From Lysinibacillus sp. B2A1 (GTDB lineage Bacteria; Bacillota; Bacilli; Bacillales_A; Planococcaceae), in the NCBI GenBank assembly GCA_002973635.1, contig CP027224.1, forward strand, positions 1,684,501 to 1,748,500: DNA of 64,000 bases. The letters run 5' to 3'. Below are positions 1 through 9,380 of this stretch, one piece after another. Both the position numbers and the translations under genes were made by a program. Numbering within the stretch: position 1 is the stretch's first letter; every line of letters begins with the position of its first letter. The notes under the pieces were generated by a model that saw nothing but the letters and a program-made list of their open reading frames with translations, was not told where the DNA came from and did no database searches.

Positions 1-752
1 ATTTCACTGTCGTTAATTACGATCAAAGAGGAAGCGGCAAATCGTATCATTTTAATGAGGATTATTCTAACTTAACGGCAGATGTACTTGTAGAAGATTT
101 ATTAGATCTTACGGATTATATTTCAAAACGATTTGGTAAAGAGAAAGTGATCTTAATAGGTCATTCTTACGGCACATATTTAGGAACAATGGCTGCTTAT
201 AAAGCTCCAGAAAAATATGAAGCCTATATTGGAACTGGTCAGGTGAGTAATATGCAAGAAAGTGAAATAGATAATTTGAATTATACAATAAGTGAAGCGA
301 AAAAAGCTGGAAATACAGATGATGTGAAGTACTTAGAGGGAATCGCTGAAAAAATACATGCTGGAGAGTCAGCGGCTCCAAGAGGTTATGTAGGGAAGTA
401 CGGCGGCGCTACAAGACTTATTAATATGTCGGATGGCGATATACTATTAAGTCGTGAATATAATTTGTTGGATTTTATTCGCTATAACAATGGAGTAGCT
501 AAGACACAAGCACAACTTGTTAAAGAGATTTTTAATAAGCCACTACCTAAGATAGTTACCAAACTTGAATTACCTTTTTATTTTGTAATGGGTAAATACG
601 ATGCCATGACATCCTCTAATGCAGCAAAAAATTATTTTGATGTGATTGAAGGAGATCAAAAGGAGTTTATTTCTTTTGAAGAGTCAGCTCATTATCCACA
701 ATTTGAAGAAAAGGAAAAATTTTATAAATGGATGTGCGACACATTTAAATAG
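1..752 (+). CDS. Alpha/beta hydrolase (S33/proline iminopeptidase-like), 5' truncated by window edge
   Basis: The frame is open from base 3, so the true start lies upstream of the window. The visible 249 residues carry the family motif DQRGSGKS near the start, the nucleophile elbow GHSYG (Ser catalytic), a late Asp in GKYDAMTS and the catalytic His in ESAHYPQFEE, in the right order for a complete Ser-Asp-His triad. About 60-80 residues with the oxyanion HGGPG region should lie upstream. Proteins of this type hydrolyse small esters or N-terminal proline peptides; the substrate cannot be told from sequence. No signal peptide can be judged because the N-terminus is missing. It is followed by a gene-free stretch, so it seems to end its transcription unit. 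Confidence 0.85.
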   Translation, partial: FTVVNYDQRGSGKSYHFNEDYSNLTADVLVEDLLDLTDYISKRFGKEKVILIGHSYGTYLGTMAAYKAPEKYEAYIGTGQVSNMQESEIDNLNYTISEAKKAGNTDDVKYLEGIAEKIHAGESAAPRGYVGKYGGATRLINMSDGDILLSREYNLLDFIRYNNGVAKTQAQLVKEIFNKPLPKIVTKLELPFYFVMGKYDAMTSSNAAKNYFDVIEGDQKEFISFEESAHYPQFEEKEKFYKWMCDTFK

Positions 753-1237
753 GTAAGCTTTTTTCTTACTGGATGAGAAATTGTGAAGAATTGTATTTAA
801 GCAGGCAGCCTTAGTAAAATAAGCTATTTTGGAAGCCTTTATTCATTTAAATTATTTTGGATTGTAGGGTTACACAGGTAAAAAAATGATCAAAATTATT
901 TAAATGTTGAACTTAAATCGATTGAAGAATAATCATTTTGATGATCTTTATTCAAAATGGATAATTAACGATAAGGTATCTGTCAAGATAATAAAGATGA
1001 AATGGTTAATATTGGAATTTAATTACCTGATTGTTAGCGAAAATCTAACTATCGGGTTTTTTGATTCATACATAATACCACGAATTTAGAAAAGAAAAGA
1101 CGTTTCTCGCAATTTTTAGTTCCAAGTTAAATAACAATAAATTTATTGATTATCGATAAAAAAACATTGATTTTTGATAAAATATCTTATATTCTTCTAA
1201 CAAGAATCTAAAGTTAGCTCTATTGAGGTGAATTAAT
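753..1237. other. Intergenic region, no convincing gene
   Basis: A 61-codon open frame at 904-1089 is present, but it has no ribosome binding site and a terminator hairpin lies inside it, so it is not called. AT-rich sequence at about 1140-1200 with TTGATT/TATTCT-like boxes probably holds the promoter of the DUF817 gene. Nothing else is recognised. Confidence 0.5.
1026..1062 (+). terminator. Rho-independent terminator
   Basis: CCTGATTGTTAG pairs with CTAACTATCGGG (11 of 12 pairs, 7-nt loop) and is followed at once by six T. It would end transcription coming from the hydrolase side. Confidence 0.7.
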
Positions 1238-2008
1238 TTGAAGAGTTTTGTTATAAGCCTAGTTTATTTCGTTTATCATCAATCACTATCCTGTATTTTT
1301 CCTGTAGTCATATTTATTACTCTTGCACTTTCAAATGTAATTCAAATACCTGGTGTATCCAGATACGACTTTATATTAATCATTTGTCTTTTGGCACAAT
1401 ATGTTATGTATAAATTTAAATTGGAATCAAAAGATGAATTGAAAGTTATTTTTCTTTTTCATATGATTGGGCTTGTGCTAGAAATATATAAAGTGAATTT
1501 TAACTCTTGGTCATATCCAGAGGAAGCGCGGTCAAAAATTTGGGGTGTGCCATTATATAGTGGCTTTATGTATGCCAGTGTGGCAAGCTATATTTGTCAA
1601 GCTTGGCGCAGGTTTGACTTAGCAATCGTTAACTGGCCAAAAAGTTATTTTGCAATCCTGCTTGGTGCAATGATCTACTTGAATTTTTTTACACATCATT
1701 TTATTTATGATTTTCGCTGGCTCTTAATGGCTGTTCTTTTTATAGTGTTTTACCGTACGATTGTTAAATTTACAGTGCGAAATAAAATCTATAAAATGCC
1801 GATTGTTGTATCATTTTTTTTGATTGGTTTTTTTATTTGGATTGCTGAAAATATTGCTACGTTCTTTGGGGCATGGTCATATCCCAATCAAGAAATATCA
1901 TGGAAAATTGTTCATTTTGGTAAAATAAGCTCTTGGTTTTTACTTGTAGTGATAAGCATCATGATCGTTACTCAGCTTAAGCTATTCTATCGAAATACGG
2001 TCAAGTGA
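1238..2008 (+). CDS. DUF817 family integral membrane protein
   Basis: A 256-residue protein that is almost wholly hydrophobic, with about eight membrane segments and conserved Trp/Tyr-rich loops (NSWSYPEEA near residue 90 and FGAWSYPNQE near 210). These paired SYP motifs and the length match the DUF817 family, represented in B. subtilis by YoaT. The function of the family is unknown. The start is a TTG preceded by GAGGTG at 8 nt. The gene stands alone, with terminators before and after it. I recognise the family by its pattern rather than by a database search. Confidence 0.75.
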   Translation: MKSFVISLVYFVYHQSLSCIFPVVIFITLALSNVIQIPGVSRYDFILIICLLAQYVMYKFKLESKDELKVIFLFHMIGLVLEIYKVNFNSWSYPEEARSKIWGVPLYSGFMYASVASYICQAWRRFDLAIVNWPKSYFAILLGAMIYLNFFTHHFIYDFRWLLMAVLFIVFYRTIVKFTVRNKIYKMPIVVSFFLIGFFIWIAENIATFFGAWSYPNQEISWKIVHFGKISSWFLLVVISIMIVTQLKLFYRNTVK

Positions 2009-2029
2009 AAGCAGTATTGATTATCTTTC

Positions 2030-2070
2030 AAAAGCCTTGTGCCATTTCATATGTGGTATGGCTTTTCATG
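2030..2070 (+). terminator. Probable terminator of the DUF817 gene
   Basis: AAAAGCC at 2030-2036 pairs with GGCTTTT at 2060-2066 with an additional imperfect inner stem. The T tract is formed by the 3' arm itself. Moderate support. Confidence 0.5.
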
Positions 2071-2187
2071 TGGTTGAAGAATTATTAGGTCAATAAAATC
2101 AAACCATTCTATACAATTGCAAAAACTAAGACAATGAAAAGATAACAAGATGGATGACTAGGAAAGTCATTTTTTGTTTTAGAAAAA

Positions 2188-2232
2188 GAATCCACCTCAT
2201 TCAGCAAACAAATGACTGAATGAGGTGGATTC
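2188..2232 (-). terminator. Strong terminator of the LysR gene
   Basis: A perfect 17-bp stem (2188-2204 with 2216-2232, 11-nt loop). Read on the minus strand it follows the LysR stop codon directly and is followed by TTTTTCT. Confidence 0.9.
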
Positions 2233-2238
2233 TGATTG

Positions 2239-3189
2239 TTATGAGGATTTTAATAAAAATTGAATTAACCGTTTACTGTTTTCTGAAATGGTCAATCCTG
2301 CTTTTTCAAGATCTTCAACTATAAGGCGAATAAAGGCTTTAGCAGCAAAATTAATAAATTTATCTTTTCTATATAGAAGGACAATTTCTCGTGTTAAAGG
2401 CGGATTGCATATTGGGCGCTCACAAATTGCATTTGATTGATGTAAATTACAAAGTGTTTTGGAAATTATCGTTGCCCCAACATTTTGTTCTACTAGTTTA
2501 AAAATAGCGTCAATACTAGCTGTCTCTATCTTAGGCTTGACATGAAGCTTTTCCTTTTGAGCGGCACTATCAATTACTTTTCTACATTGGTGGATTGTTG
2601 GAAATAATATAAGTGGGAGCTCTAAAATATCCTGGAATGGAATTATTTTAGAAGCTGCTAATGGATGATTGTTATGAGCAACGAATCGTAGTTCCTCCGT
2701 AAACAGTGGAATGATTTTAAGCTGCTCCTCCTCATAATCGAAATACTCTTGTTTGTAGGAGATAGCAAAATCAATTTTATTGTCTTTAAATTGTTTTAGT
2801 ACATCATCCGAGCTATTTATACAGACTTGCACATCAGGATATTCCAGATGATAGTCTAACAAATAATCTGACACTAAATTTGTTAATTCACCAGGTAAAG
2901 TTCCAATAACTAATTTTCCTGCTTTTACTTCTTTAAGCTCAATAATTTGGTTTGTTGTATTATCAATGGCTCGAAATATATGGGTGCATTGCTCATACAA
3001 AATCTTACCAGCATCTGTAATAGCTATTTTTTTTCCTAGACGATCGAATAGTGGAATGCCAAGTTCGTTTTCTAATACTTTAATTTGATGGCTTAGCGTA
3101 GGCTGAGAAATATTCAATTTTTCGGCAGCCTTTGTGAAATGAAGCTCTCTACACAGGATAAAAAAATATTCAAGCTGTCGTATTTCCAT
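2239..3189 (-). CDS. LysR-family transcriptional regulator
   Basis: 316 residues. The winged helix-turn-helix occupies residues 1-60 (MEIRQLEYFF, then FTKAAEKLNISQPTLSHQIK with the usual LysR spacing), followed by a type 2 periplasmic-binding-like effector domain. The open frame begins 18 codons earlier, but the canonical LysR N-terminus and a good GAAGG 7 nt upstream choose the ATG at 3189. It is of the CynR/CysL-like class; the effector is unknown. The neighbouring yczE reads in the same direction about 110 bp upstream, and may be in the same transcript or a target. A strong terminator follows the gene. Confidence 0.9.
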   Translation of the reverse strand: MEIRQLEYFFILCRELHFTKAAEKLNISQPTLSHQIKVLENELGIPLFDRLGKKIAITDAGKILYEQCTHIFRAIDNTTNQIIELKEVKAGKLVIGTLPGELTNLVSDYLLDYHLEYPDVQVCINSSDDVLKQFKDNKIDFAISYKQEYFDYEEEQLKIIPLFTEELRFVAHNNHPLAASKIIPFQDILELPLILFPTIHQCRKVIDSAAQKEKLHVKPKIETASIDAIFKLVEQNVGATIISKTLCNLHQSNAICERPICNPPLTREIVLLYRKDKFINFAAKAFIRLIVEDLEKAGLTISENSKRLIQFLLKSS

Positions 3190-3300
3190 ATACTTACCTT
3201 CTTTAAATAAAATAAATATTTCTTCTATTATAGCATTATTCATATAGAGAAATGTATGGGAATCAAACCAAATAAATATTTCGAAATCATTTTGGGTTAT

Positions 3301-3930
3301 CTAAACATTATGGTCATTTGGTAATGTACTAGAGTAACTGAATAAATGCTCTAAAGCTTTTTTAGTAAATGGCATAAAGTAATTTAGTAATAGCCCACCA
3401 AAACAAACAGTTAATAAAGTTCCAACGCCTATTGGTCCATGTAAAATTATTGCCATTATCAAGAATACAAGGTAAATGAATGTCCTTGCCAAAAATATAT
3501 TTGTTCTAATTAATTTTTGTATGATGAATGTTAATCGGTCAATAGGGATCGGGGCAAAATTTGTCTGTAAATAGGTTGCTGTTCCTAAACCAATAATTAC
3601 TAAGCCGATACAAAAACAAATTATTTTGCTGTACCATAATTCAGGTGTTACTAAATTGTGCATTAAGAACAGCCACATATCAATTCCTATTCCAGTAATC
3701 AATGCTGTTAGCAACCCTAAAACTTCGGGTCTTTGTCTTTGTAAAAGTGAATTACAACCTATCAATATTACAGCTATTATTACTTCCCAGCTACCCACCG
3801 TAAGTCCTACACTTTTGGACAGTCCTACTAATAGGGCATCAAAAGGTGAAGTGCCCAAATCTGATTGTATTGTCAAAGAAATACCAAAGGTTAATAGTAA
3901 AATTCCTATTACATAAAAGATATATTTCAT
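3301..3930 (-). CDS. yczE: YczE/YyaS/YitT family membrane protein
   Basis: 209 residues with five or six membrane segments. The N-terminus (GISLTIQSDLGTSPFDAL) is the typical YczE signature: a first helix that ends in a conserved G-TSPFDA loop, repeated in degenerate form near residue 125 (QTNFAPIPIDRL). In B. subtilis YczE is an integral membrane protein linked to production of the antibiotic bacillaene/surfactin, but homologues are widespread and generally uncharacterised. RBS GAGGT lies 9 nt before the ATG. The gene is divergent from a MarR regulator and shares a control region with two identical-type palindromes, which suggests that it is the regulator's target. Confidence 0.8.
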   Translation of the reverse strand: MKYIFYVIGILLLTFGISLTIQSDLGTSPFDALLVGLSKSVGLTVGSWEVIIAVILIGCNSLLQRQRPEVLGLLTALITGIGIDMWLFLMHNLVTPELWYSKIICFCIGLVIIGLGTATYLQTNFAPIPIDRLTFIIQKLIRTNIFLARTFIYLVFLIMAIILHGPIGVGTLLTVCFGGLLLNYFMPFTKKALEHLFSYSSTLPNDHNV

Positions 3931-3957
3931 AGTGCTCTACCTCTTTATCATTACTTT

Positions 3958-3979
3958 TTTTGTTGTAAATACAACAAAA
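3958..3979. promoter_or_regulatory. Palindromic operator 1 (probable MarR site, yczE side)
   Basis: Half sites TTTTGTTGTA and TACAACAAAA are perfectly complementary and separated by 2 bp. The site overlaps a possible -10 box (TATTTA) of yczE. The form is that of MarR-family operators. Confidence 0.75.
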
Positions 3980-4004
3980 CTAGGTTATGTTAAATATACC
4001 CCCT

Positions 4005-4026
4005 TTTTATTGTATTTACAACAAAA
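4005..4026. promoter_or_regulatory. Palindromic operator 2 (probable MarR site, marR side)
   Basis: A second copy of the same 22-bp palindrome (TTTTATTGTA half site plus TACAACAAAA complement, one mismatch), 47 bp from the first and ending 10 bp before the marR RBS. The pairing of the two sites around a divergent marR/yczE start region suggests autoregulation plus control of yczE. Confidence 0.75.
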
Positions 4027-4043
4027 AATGTGAGGAGATAGTT

Positions 4044-5041
<998 letters not shown>

Positions 5042-5370
5042 CTCCTAAAAAATAGATTAAAATAAAATGGTTTGTTGTCCAGTTGTTCAAGCCCACAGTA
5101 GGTTGCAATTCAGAACTGCAAATATTTCAGAGCATGCTTGATTTAAGGCATGCTTCTTTATTGTTTCTCTAAGTGCTGGCGTTTCTTACAATGAGGTCAA
5201 ATAAGTGGTAATTGATTTCTTGAATGCAAAGATGCCATTTAATAATTAAAGTATTGCTATGAAACTATTTAACATTTACAGTCGTATATCATAAGGATAA
5301 AAATTCGTTGGTTTGCTGACGTTACTTAAAAATATTAATTTAGCACATCAATCTGTAAGGGAAGTGTATT
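5042..5370. other. Intergenic region between paiA and the YjfC-like operon
   Basis: Apart from the hairpin at 5131-5154 nothing coding is seen. A GAAACTATTTAACATT-like AT-rich stretch at 5259-5275 may be the promoter region for the next operon, but no good -35/-10 pair stands out. Confidence 0.4.
5131..5165 (+). terminator. Probable terminator after paiA
   Basis: AGCATGC pairs with GCATGCT (10-nt loop) and is followed by TCTTTATTGTTT. Short stem, so moderate support. Confidence 0.5.
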
Positions 5371-5832
5371 ATGAAATTTGAAGGTGCCATGTTAGAGTAT
5401 CGATTGCAGAGAAATTCAGACAAGTTCGAACCAATTTTTTACTATTCACATATTGATTTGCCACAAATTTTGGCTAGAAGAGAATGTGAATTTTTTATTA
5501 AAGAGGGCAAAACCTTCAAACAGCTTTCTTCTGCCATTGAGGGGAAGTTGTTTGTGATTTATGTTGAACTATACGAAGAAGCACCAATTGAAATGGAAAA
5601 AGATATCCATACTGGCATTAAGCTTGAATATCGTGAGTTAAATGCTTCTAACAATCATCCGCTAATAACTTTTGAGTATATGAAAAATCATTTAGATATT
5701 TTAAGTATTGTTGGGAGTATTTACACATATATCGAAGAAGAGGAATGGGAGCGTGACTCTGCCGAGATTGATGAAGACAGAGGCGTGTATGTTTTGTATG
5801 TGAAATCAACAGGATATTTGTTTGAAAAGTAG
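5371..5832 (+). CDS. Conserved-looking protein of unknown function, first gene of YjfC-like operon
   Basis: 153 residues, acidic (many E/D), no signal peptide and no membrane segment. I do not recognise a family. It starts at an ATG with AAGGGAAG 6 nt upstream and ends 15 nt before the lipoprotein gene, so it is the first gene of a tight four-gene operon with a lipoprotein, an ATP-grasp ligase and a DUF350 protein. The mixed beta-rich composition and placement suggest a cytosolic partner of the ligase, perhaps substrate or adaptor, but this is only inference from position. Confidence 0.6.
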   Translation: MKFEGAMLEYRLQRNSDKFEPIFYYSHIDLPQILARRECEFFIKEGKTFKQLSSAIEGKLFVIYVELYEEAPIEMEKDIHTGIKLEYRELNASNNHPLITFEYMKNHLDILSIVGSIYTYIEEEEWERDSAEIDEDRGVYVLYVKSTGYLFEK

Positions 5833-5847
5833 GAGGGTATTTTCACA

Positions 5848-6156
5848 ATGAAGAAAACTAAAATAATGATGGCTGGGGCATTGGCAGCTGCGGCTTTGGC
5901 GTCGTTGGCTGCTTGTGAGGAAGAAAGGGGTTATTCAGCGCCAACTGGAACAGATTGCGATGATTGGGAATGGGATAAGAGCACAGGTACGTATTATTGT
6001 GATGATAGTCATTCAACTCACTCAGGTAGCTACTACTATGGTGGACGTTATTATAATTCTAAAAATTCGTTACAAAAAAGTGCTGACTATAAAACATATT
6101 CAACGAATTATAAATCAGGGATAGGCAGTGGTTCAAAGGGCGGTTTTGGAGGATAA
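5848..6156 (+). CDS. Small lipoprotein, Gly/Ser/Tyr-rich (YgiB/DUF1190-like)
   Basis: 102 residues. A KKTK N-terminus, a hydrophobic Ala-rich segment and the lipobox LAAC (lipid-modified Cys about residue 23) predict a membrane-anchored lipoprotein. The mature part is low complexity: a Cys pair, DDWEWDKSTGTYYCDD, repeated Tyr/Ser and a Gly-rich tail (KSGIGSGSKGGFGG). In E. coli the equivalent position beside YgiC and YjfC is held by YgiB and YjfM, which are also Ser/Gly-rich predicted surface proteins. The Gly-rich tail could be a substrate for the ligase encoded 2 nt downstream; this is inference. Confidence 0.75.
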   Translation: MKKTKIMMAGALAAAALASLAACEEERGYSAPTGTDCDDWEWDKSTGTYYCDDSHSTHSGSYYYGGRYYNSKNSLQKSADYKTYSTNYKSGIGSGSKGGFGG

Positions 6157-6158
6157 GG

Positions 6159-7451
6159 ATGAACCAATTTCGTGGAAATCGACAGCTATTTTTTAGTAAG
6201 ATAAAGGATTTTTGGCATGATATATATGACAATGAATATGCTTTATTTGATATAAAAAAGGAAAGTTATGAAACAGTTCATAGGATTCACCAGGCAACGG
6301 AGCAGATTGGTCACATCTTTTATAAGACTGCTTCACTATTACGTAAGGTAGATGATGAGACGTTTTTGCGTCTTGGCTTTCCAGCCGAAACACATTCTTT
6401 TATTCGCTTGCAAACACTACCAGTTGAAAGTGTCATCGCACGTTTAGATTTAGTTATGACGGATGGACATATAAAAGTACTGGAGCTAAACGCAGATACG
6501 CCTACATTTATAAAAGAAACCTTTTATGTTAATGGAAAAGTATGTGAAAAATTTGGTTTGGAAAACCCAAATGAGGGTTGTGAAGATCAATTAAGGCAAG
6601 CCGTTTTACAGGCTATAATGATGTCACTCCGTTCAACCAAAGATGCTAGCAATATAGTTTTTGCCGCACATTCAGAACATGAAGAGGATAAATGGACAAC
6701 AATGTATTTAAAGGAACTGATAGGATTAAGAAGTCAGTATATGGACTTTAATGAACTGCAGCTTATTGATAAGCCAATTGTAGAAAATGAAGAAGTTGTC
6801 CTATCACAAGGTCTTTATGATAAATACGGTGAAAAAATTGATGTATTATATCGTCAAACGTATCCGATAGAACATTTACTAAATGATGAAGACCCAATTA
6901 CGAAAGAAAGAGTAGGCCAAATGTTAATGAAGTTGATAGAACAACAAGATGTGGCTGTTGTAAATCCTCCTTCAGCTTTTTTACTTCAATCGAAGGCAAT
7001 TATGGCACTTATTTGGGGGCTGCACGAGGAACGACATTCATTTTATATGCCTGAAGAGCATAATGCCATAGATAATTATTTTTTACCAACTTATCTGGAT
7101 CCGGATGTTTTTTTACAGCAGGGACAATCATTTGTTAAAAAACCTGCATTTGGACGGGAGGGAGACACTATCGAGATTTTTTCACATACAGGTAAAAAAA
7201 TAGAGGAAGATATTCAAAAAACTTATCTAGACGAACTTCCCGTTTATCAACAATTTATTGAGCTGCCTGTAACGACAATCCAAACAGAACAAGGACCAAA
7301 AAGAGTACATTATATGTATGGGAGTTTTTACATAAATGGTAAAGCAAGCGCAATTGGCATTCGTGCAGGCGGGCAAATTACAGATAATAGCTCTTATTTT
7401 TTACCAATAGGTTATTCAGAAAGAAGTAAAACAGATGAAAGTGAAGCTTAG
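6159..7451 (+). CDS. Glutathionylspermidine synthase-like ATP-grasp ligase (YjfC/YgiC type)
   Basis: 430 residues matching the synthetase half of GspS: KVLELNADTPTFIKE near residue 107 (GspS has the NADTPT motif at the active site) and KPAFGREGDTIEIF near 327 (the ATP-grasp nucleotide loop, KPxxGREG). The amidase half of true GspS is missing, as in E. coli YjfC and YgiC. The family forms amide bonds using ATP. Bacilli do not make glutathionylspermidine, so the substrate is more likely a peptide or the adjacent lipoprotein (inference). RBS GGAGG lies inside the end of the upstream gene, with a 2-nt gap, so the two are translationally coupled. Confidence 0.85.
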   Translation: MNQFRGNRQLFFSKIKDFWHDIYDNEYALFDIKKESYETVHRIHQATEQIGHIFYKTASLLRKVDDETFLRLGFPAETHSFIRLQTLPVESVIARLDLVMTDGHIKVLELNADTPTFIKETFYVNGKVCEKFGLENPNEGCEDQLRQAVLQAIMMSLRSTKDASNIVFAAHSEHEEDKWTTMYLKELIGLRSQYMDFNELQLIDKPIVENEEVVLSQGLYDKYGEKIDVLYRQTYPIEHLLNDEDPITKERVGQMLMKLIEQQDVAVVNPPSAFLLQSKAIMALIWGLHEERHSFYMPEEHNAIDNYFLPTYLDPDVFLQQGQSFVKKPAFGREGDTIEIFSHTGKKIEEDIQKTYLDELPVYQQFIELPVTTIQTEQGPKRVHYMYGSFYINGKASAIGIRAGGQITDNSSYFLPIGYSERSKTDESEA

Positions 7452-7472
7452 TAAAGAAGGAGTGTAGAGAGA

Positions 7473-7886
7473 ATGGAGTTTTTCTCATTAGATAGTTTTA
7501 TAAATTTTTTATTGTATTTAGGAACTGGGCTTGTCCTTATCGCAATTGGTATTGTTGCATTTTCTCTGACAACAAGGTTTTCAGAATGGCATTTAATTAA
7601 AGAAGGCAATATGGCAGTTGCTTTAAAGTTATGGGGAAAAGTGATTGGATTAGGCATTACTATATATACAGTATGGTCTTCAAGTGTCCACATCCTTGAT
7701 GCGTTTATTTGGGGATTAATAGGGATTGCCGCACAAGTTATTGTGTATTTAGTGATTGAATATGTGTTAACACCAAAAACGAGCTTAGAGAAGAAAGTTG
7801 AAGAAGGAAATACGGCAGTAGGTTTCAGCCTATTTGCGGTTGGTATTACGGTAGGATTAATTATTGGGGGAAGCCTGTCATATTAA
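7473..7886 (+). CDS. DUF350 family membrane protein (YjfL type)
   Basis: 137 residues, four membrane segments, arranged as two related halves: each half has a polar loop with a GN-AV motif (KEGNMAVALKLWGKVIG at about 45-60 and EEGNTAVGFSLFAVGIT at about 110-126). This internal repeat is typical of DUF350. The family co-occurs with YjfC-like ligases in Enterobacteria too, so the pairing is conserved. RBS is a GAAGGAG 11-17 nt upstream. A strong terminator follows, closing the operon. Confidence 0.85.
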   Translation: MEFFSLDSFINFLLYLGTGLVLIAIGIVAFSLTTRFSEWHLIKEGNMAVALKLWGKVIGLGITIYTVWSSSVHILDAFIWGLIGIAAQVIVYLVIEYVLTPKTSLEKKVEEGNTAVGFSLFAVGITVGLIIGGSLSY

Positions 7887-7908
7887 CGAATATATAATGA
7901 TTTACAAG

Positions 7909-7940
7909 AGCTTTGCTACGTCGTGTAGCAGGGCTTTTTT
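7909..7940 (+). terminator. Terminator of the YjfC-like operon
   Basis: AGCTTTGCTAC pairs with GTAGCAGGGCT (one G-T and one mismatch, 5-nt loop) and is followed by six T. Confidence 0.85.
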
Positions 7941-7980
7941 CTTACACACGTAGGGACAGCTAATGTTTCGCTTACATTTA

Positions 7981-8028
7981 TTGCAATCTATGAACATATT
8001 ATATAAGATGGTAATGATAATCATTTTC
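7981..8028 (+). promoter_or_regulatory. Promoter with overlapping Fur box
   Basis: -35 TTGCAA (7981-7986), 17-bp spacer, -10 TAAGAT (8004-8009). Immediately after it, 8010-8028 reads GGTAATGATAATCATTTTC, matching 17 of 19 positions of the classical Fur box. The site would cover the transcription start, which is how Fur represses. It lies 18 bp before the start of the flavin monooxygenase gene. Confidence 0.85.
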
Positions 8029-8046
8029 AATTAAAGGAGAGAGTTA

Positions 8047-9321
8047 ATGATGACTAAAAGGCATCTTGTAATTGGCATGCATCTAGCTGTACATGGTGAG
8101 CAAGGGAAGACAGGTACGTTAATCGATGAGGATATAGCATTTGCAAAGCGTGCTGAAGCAGCAAAATTAGATTTTGTATTTAAGGCAGATTACTTAATAG
8201 CACATCCAGAGTTAATTGCCAAAATGAAAGGAACAGTAGGGCTAGATCCTAGCTTTTTATTGGCGATGGTGGCAAGAGAAACGAAACAAATTGGTTTAGT
8301 AACGACGGTATCAACATCATTCATACCACCTTATCTGATTGCACGTCAAATACAGTCCTTGAATTGGATAAGTGAGGGGCGTGTAGGGTGGAATCTTGTT
8401 ACTTCCATTGATGGTTCGTACAATTTCAGCAATGATTTGATGCCTTCCTCAGAGGAGCGATATGCAAAGGCAGCAGAATGTAAGGAAGTTGTGGAGCAGC
8501 TTTGGCACAGTAATCCTTTTGAAGCATTAGAAGCTGATGGTGACTTAGAGAAAATTAAGGAGCTTGTAAAGCCAATCAATTATGAGGGAGCGTTTTTCCA
8601 GATCAAAGGTCCATTAAATATACCGATGCATCCAGCAGGAGATATTCCATTATTCCAGGCTGGTGCATCTGATTCAGGACGTCAATTTGCTGCAACAGTA
8701 TCGAATGCTATTTTTGCTGCTACGCCAGTGATGGAAGTGGGTATTGAGCTGCGTAACGATTTACGAAAGCGTGCTGTTGAGATAGGACGTTCGGTAGATG
8801 ATATTCGTTTATTGCCAGGGCTATATTTCTTTATTGGTGATACATATGAAGAGGCATTAGAAATGCACCGTCAAGCACATGCGCATTTAACACTCGAACG
8901 ACGTTATAGTGCTTTAGAATCTGTTATTGGTATGAATATTCGTCATTTAGCGTTACAGGATTATGTGACAGCAGAGATGCTGCCACCTGAGGATCAAAAG
9001 GTTCGTAGTAAAACGCATGCGCAGCTTGTGCGCCGTTACATTATAGAAAATAAACCGACAGTAGCCGAATTATTAGCACGTCCAGAGGTAATTGGCTCTG
9101 CACATCTTATAGCAATTGGTGCACCACAGGATATTGTAGAGCAAATTGTCACATTTTATGAGAAAGGAGCATTAGATGGCTTTATTGCTGTGCCAGGTGG
9201 TCCTGCAAAATCTTTAGATTTATTCTTTAGCGATGTTATACCAGCGCTGGTGAAGCGTGGTTTATTCCGTGCTGAGTATGAAGGAAATACATTGCGCTCT
9301 CACTTAGGCTTAGACGCTTAA
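8047..9321 (+). CDS. LLM-class flavin-dependent monooxygenase (NtaA/SnaA/DszA type)
   Basis: 424 residues, luciferase-like TIM barrel protein. Typical segments are GEQGKTGTLIDEDIAFAKRAE-type N-terminus, the internal NLVTSIDGSYNFS region, PSSEERYAKAAECKEVVEQLW (conserved in NtaA-like enzymes) and QAGASDSGRQFAA. The group uses FMNH2 from a partner reductase to oxidise substrates such as nitrilotriacetate, EDTA or organosulfur compounds. No reductase gene is adjacent. The upstream Fur box predicts induction by iron starvation, pointing to attack on an iron chelate or iron-independent sulfur/carbon metabolism. Start: first of two ATG codons, with AAAGGAG 7 nt upstream. Confidence 0.87.
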   Translation: MMTKRHLVIGMHLAVHGEQGKTGTLIDEDIAFAKRAEAAKLDFVFKADYLIAHPELIAKMKGTVGLDPSFLLAMVARETKQIGLVTTVSTSFIPPYLIARQIQSLNWISEGRVGWNLVTSIDGSYNFSNDLMPSSEERYAKAAECKEVVEQLWHSNPFEALEADGDLEKIKELVKPINYEGAFFQIKGPLNIPMHPAGDIPLFQAGASDSGRQFAATVSNAIFAATPVMEVGIELRNDLRKRAVEIGRSVDDIRLLPGLYFFIGDTYEEALEMHRQAHAHLTLERRYSALESVIGMNIRHLALQDYVTAEMLPPEDQKVRSKTHAQLVRRYIIENKPTVAELLARPEVIGSAHLIAIGAPQDIVEQIVTFYEKGALDGFIAVPGGPAKSLDLFFSDVIPALVKRGLFRAEYEGNTLRSHLGLDA

Positions 9322-9341
9322 TTTGCTAAATAGAGATGAAG

Positions 9342-9380
9342 GAGCAAAGCGATAACACATGCTTTGCTCTTTTATTTTTT
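9342..9380 (+). terminator. Terminator of the monooxygenase gene
   Basis: GAGCAAAGC pairs perfectly with GCTTTGCTC (10-nt loop) followed by TTTTATTTTTT. Confidence 0.9.

Noticed and set aside
904-1089. 61-codon open frame
   Set aside because: No ribosome binding site, low-complexity composition and a strong terminator hairpin inside the frame.
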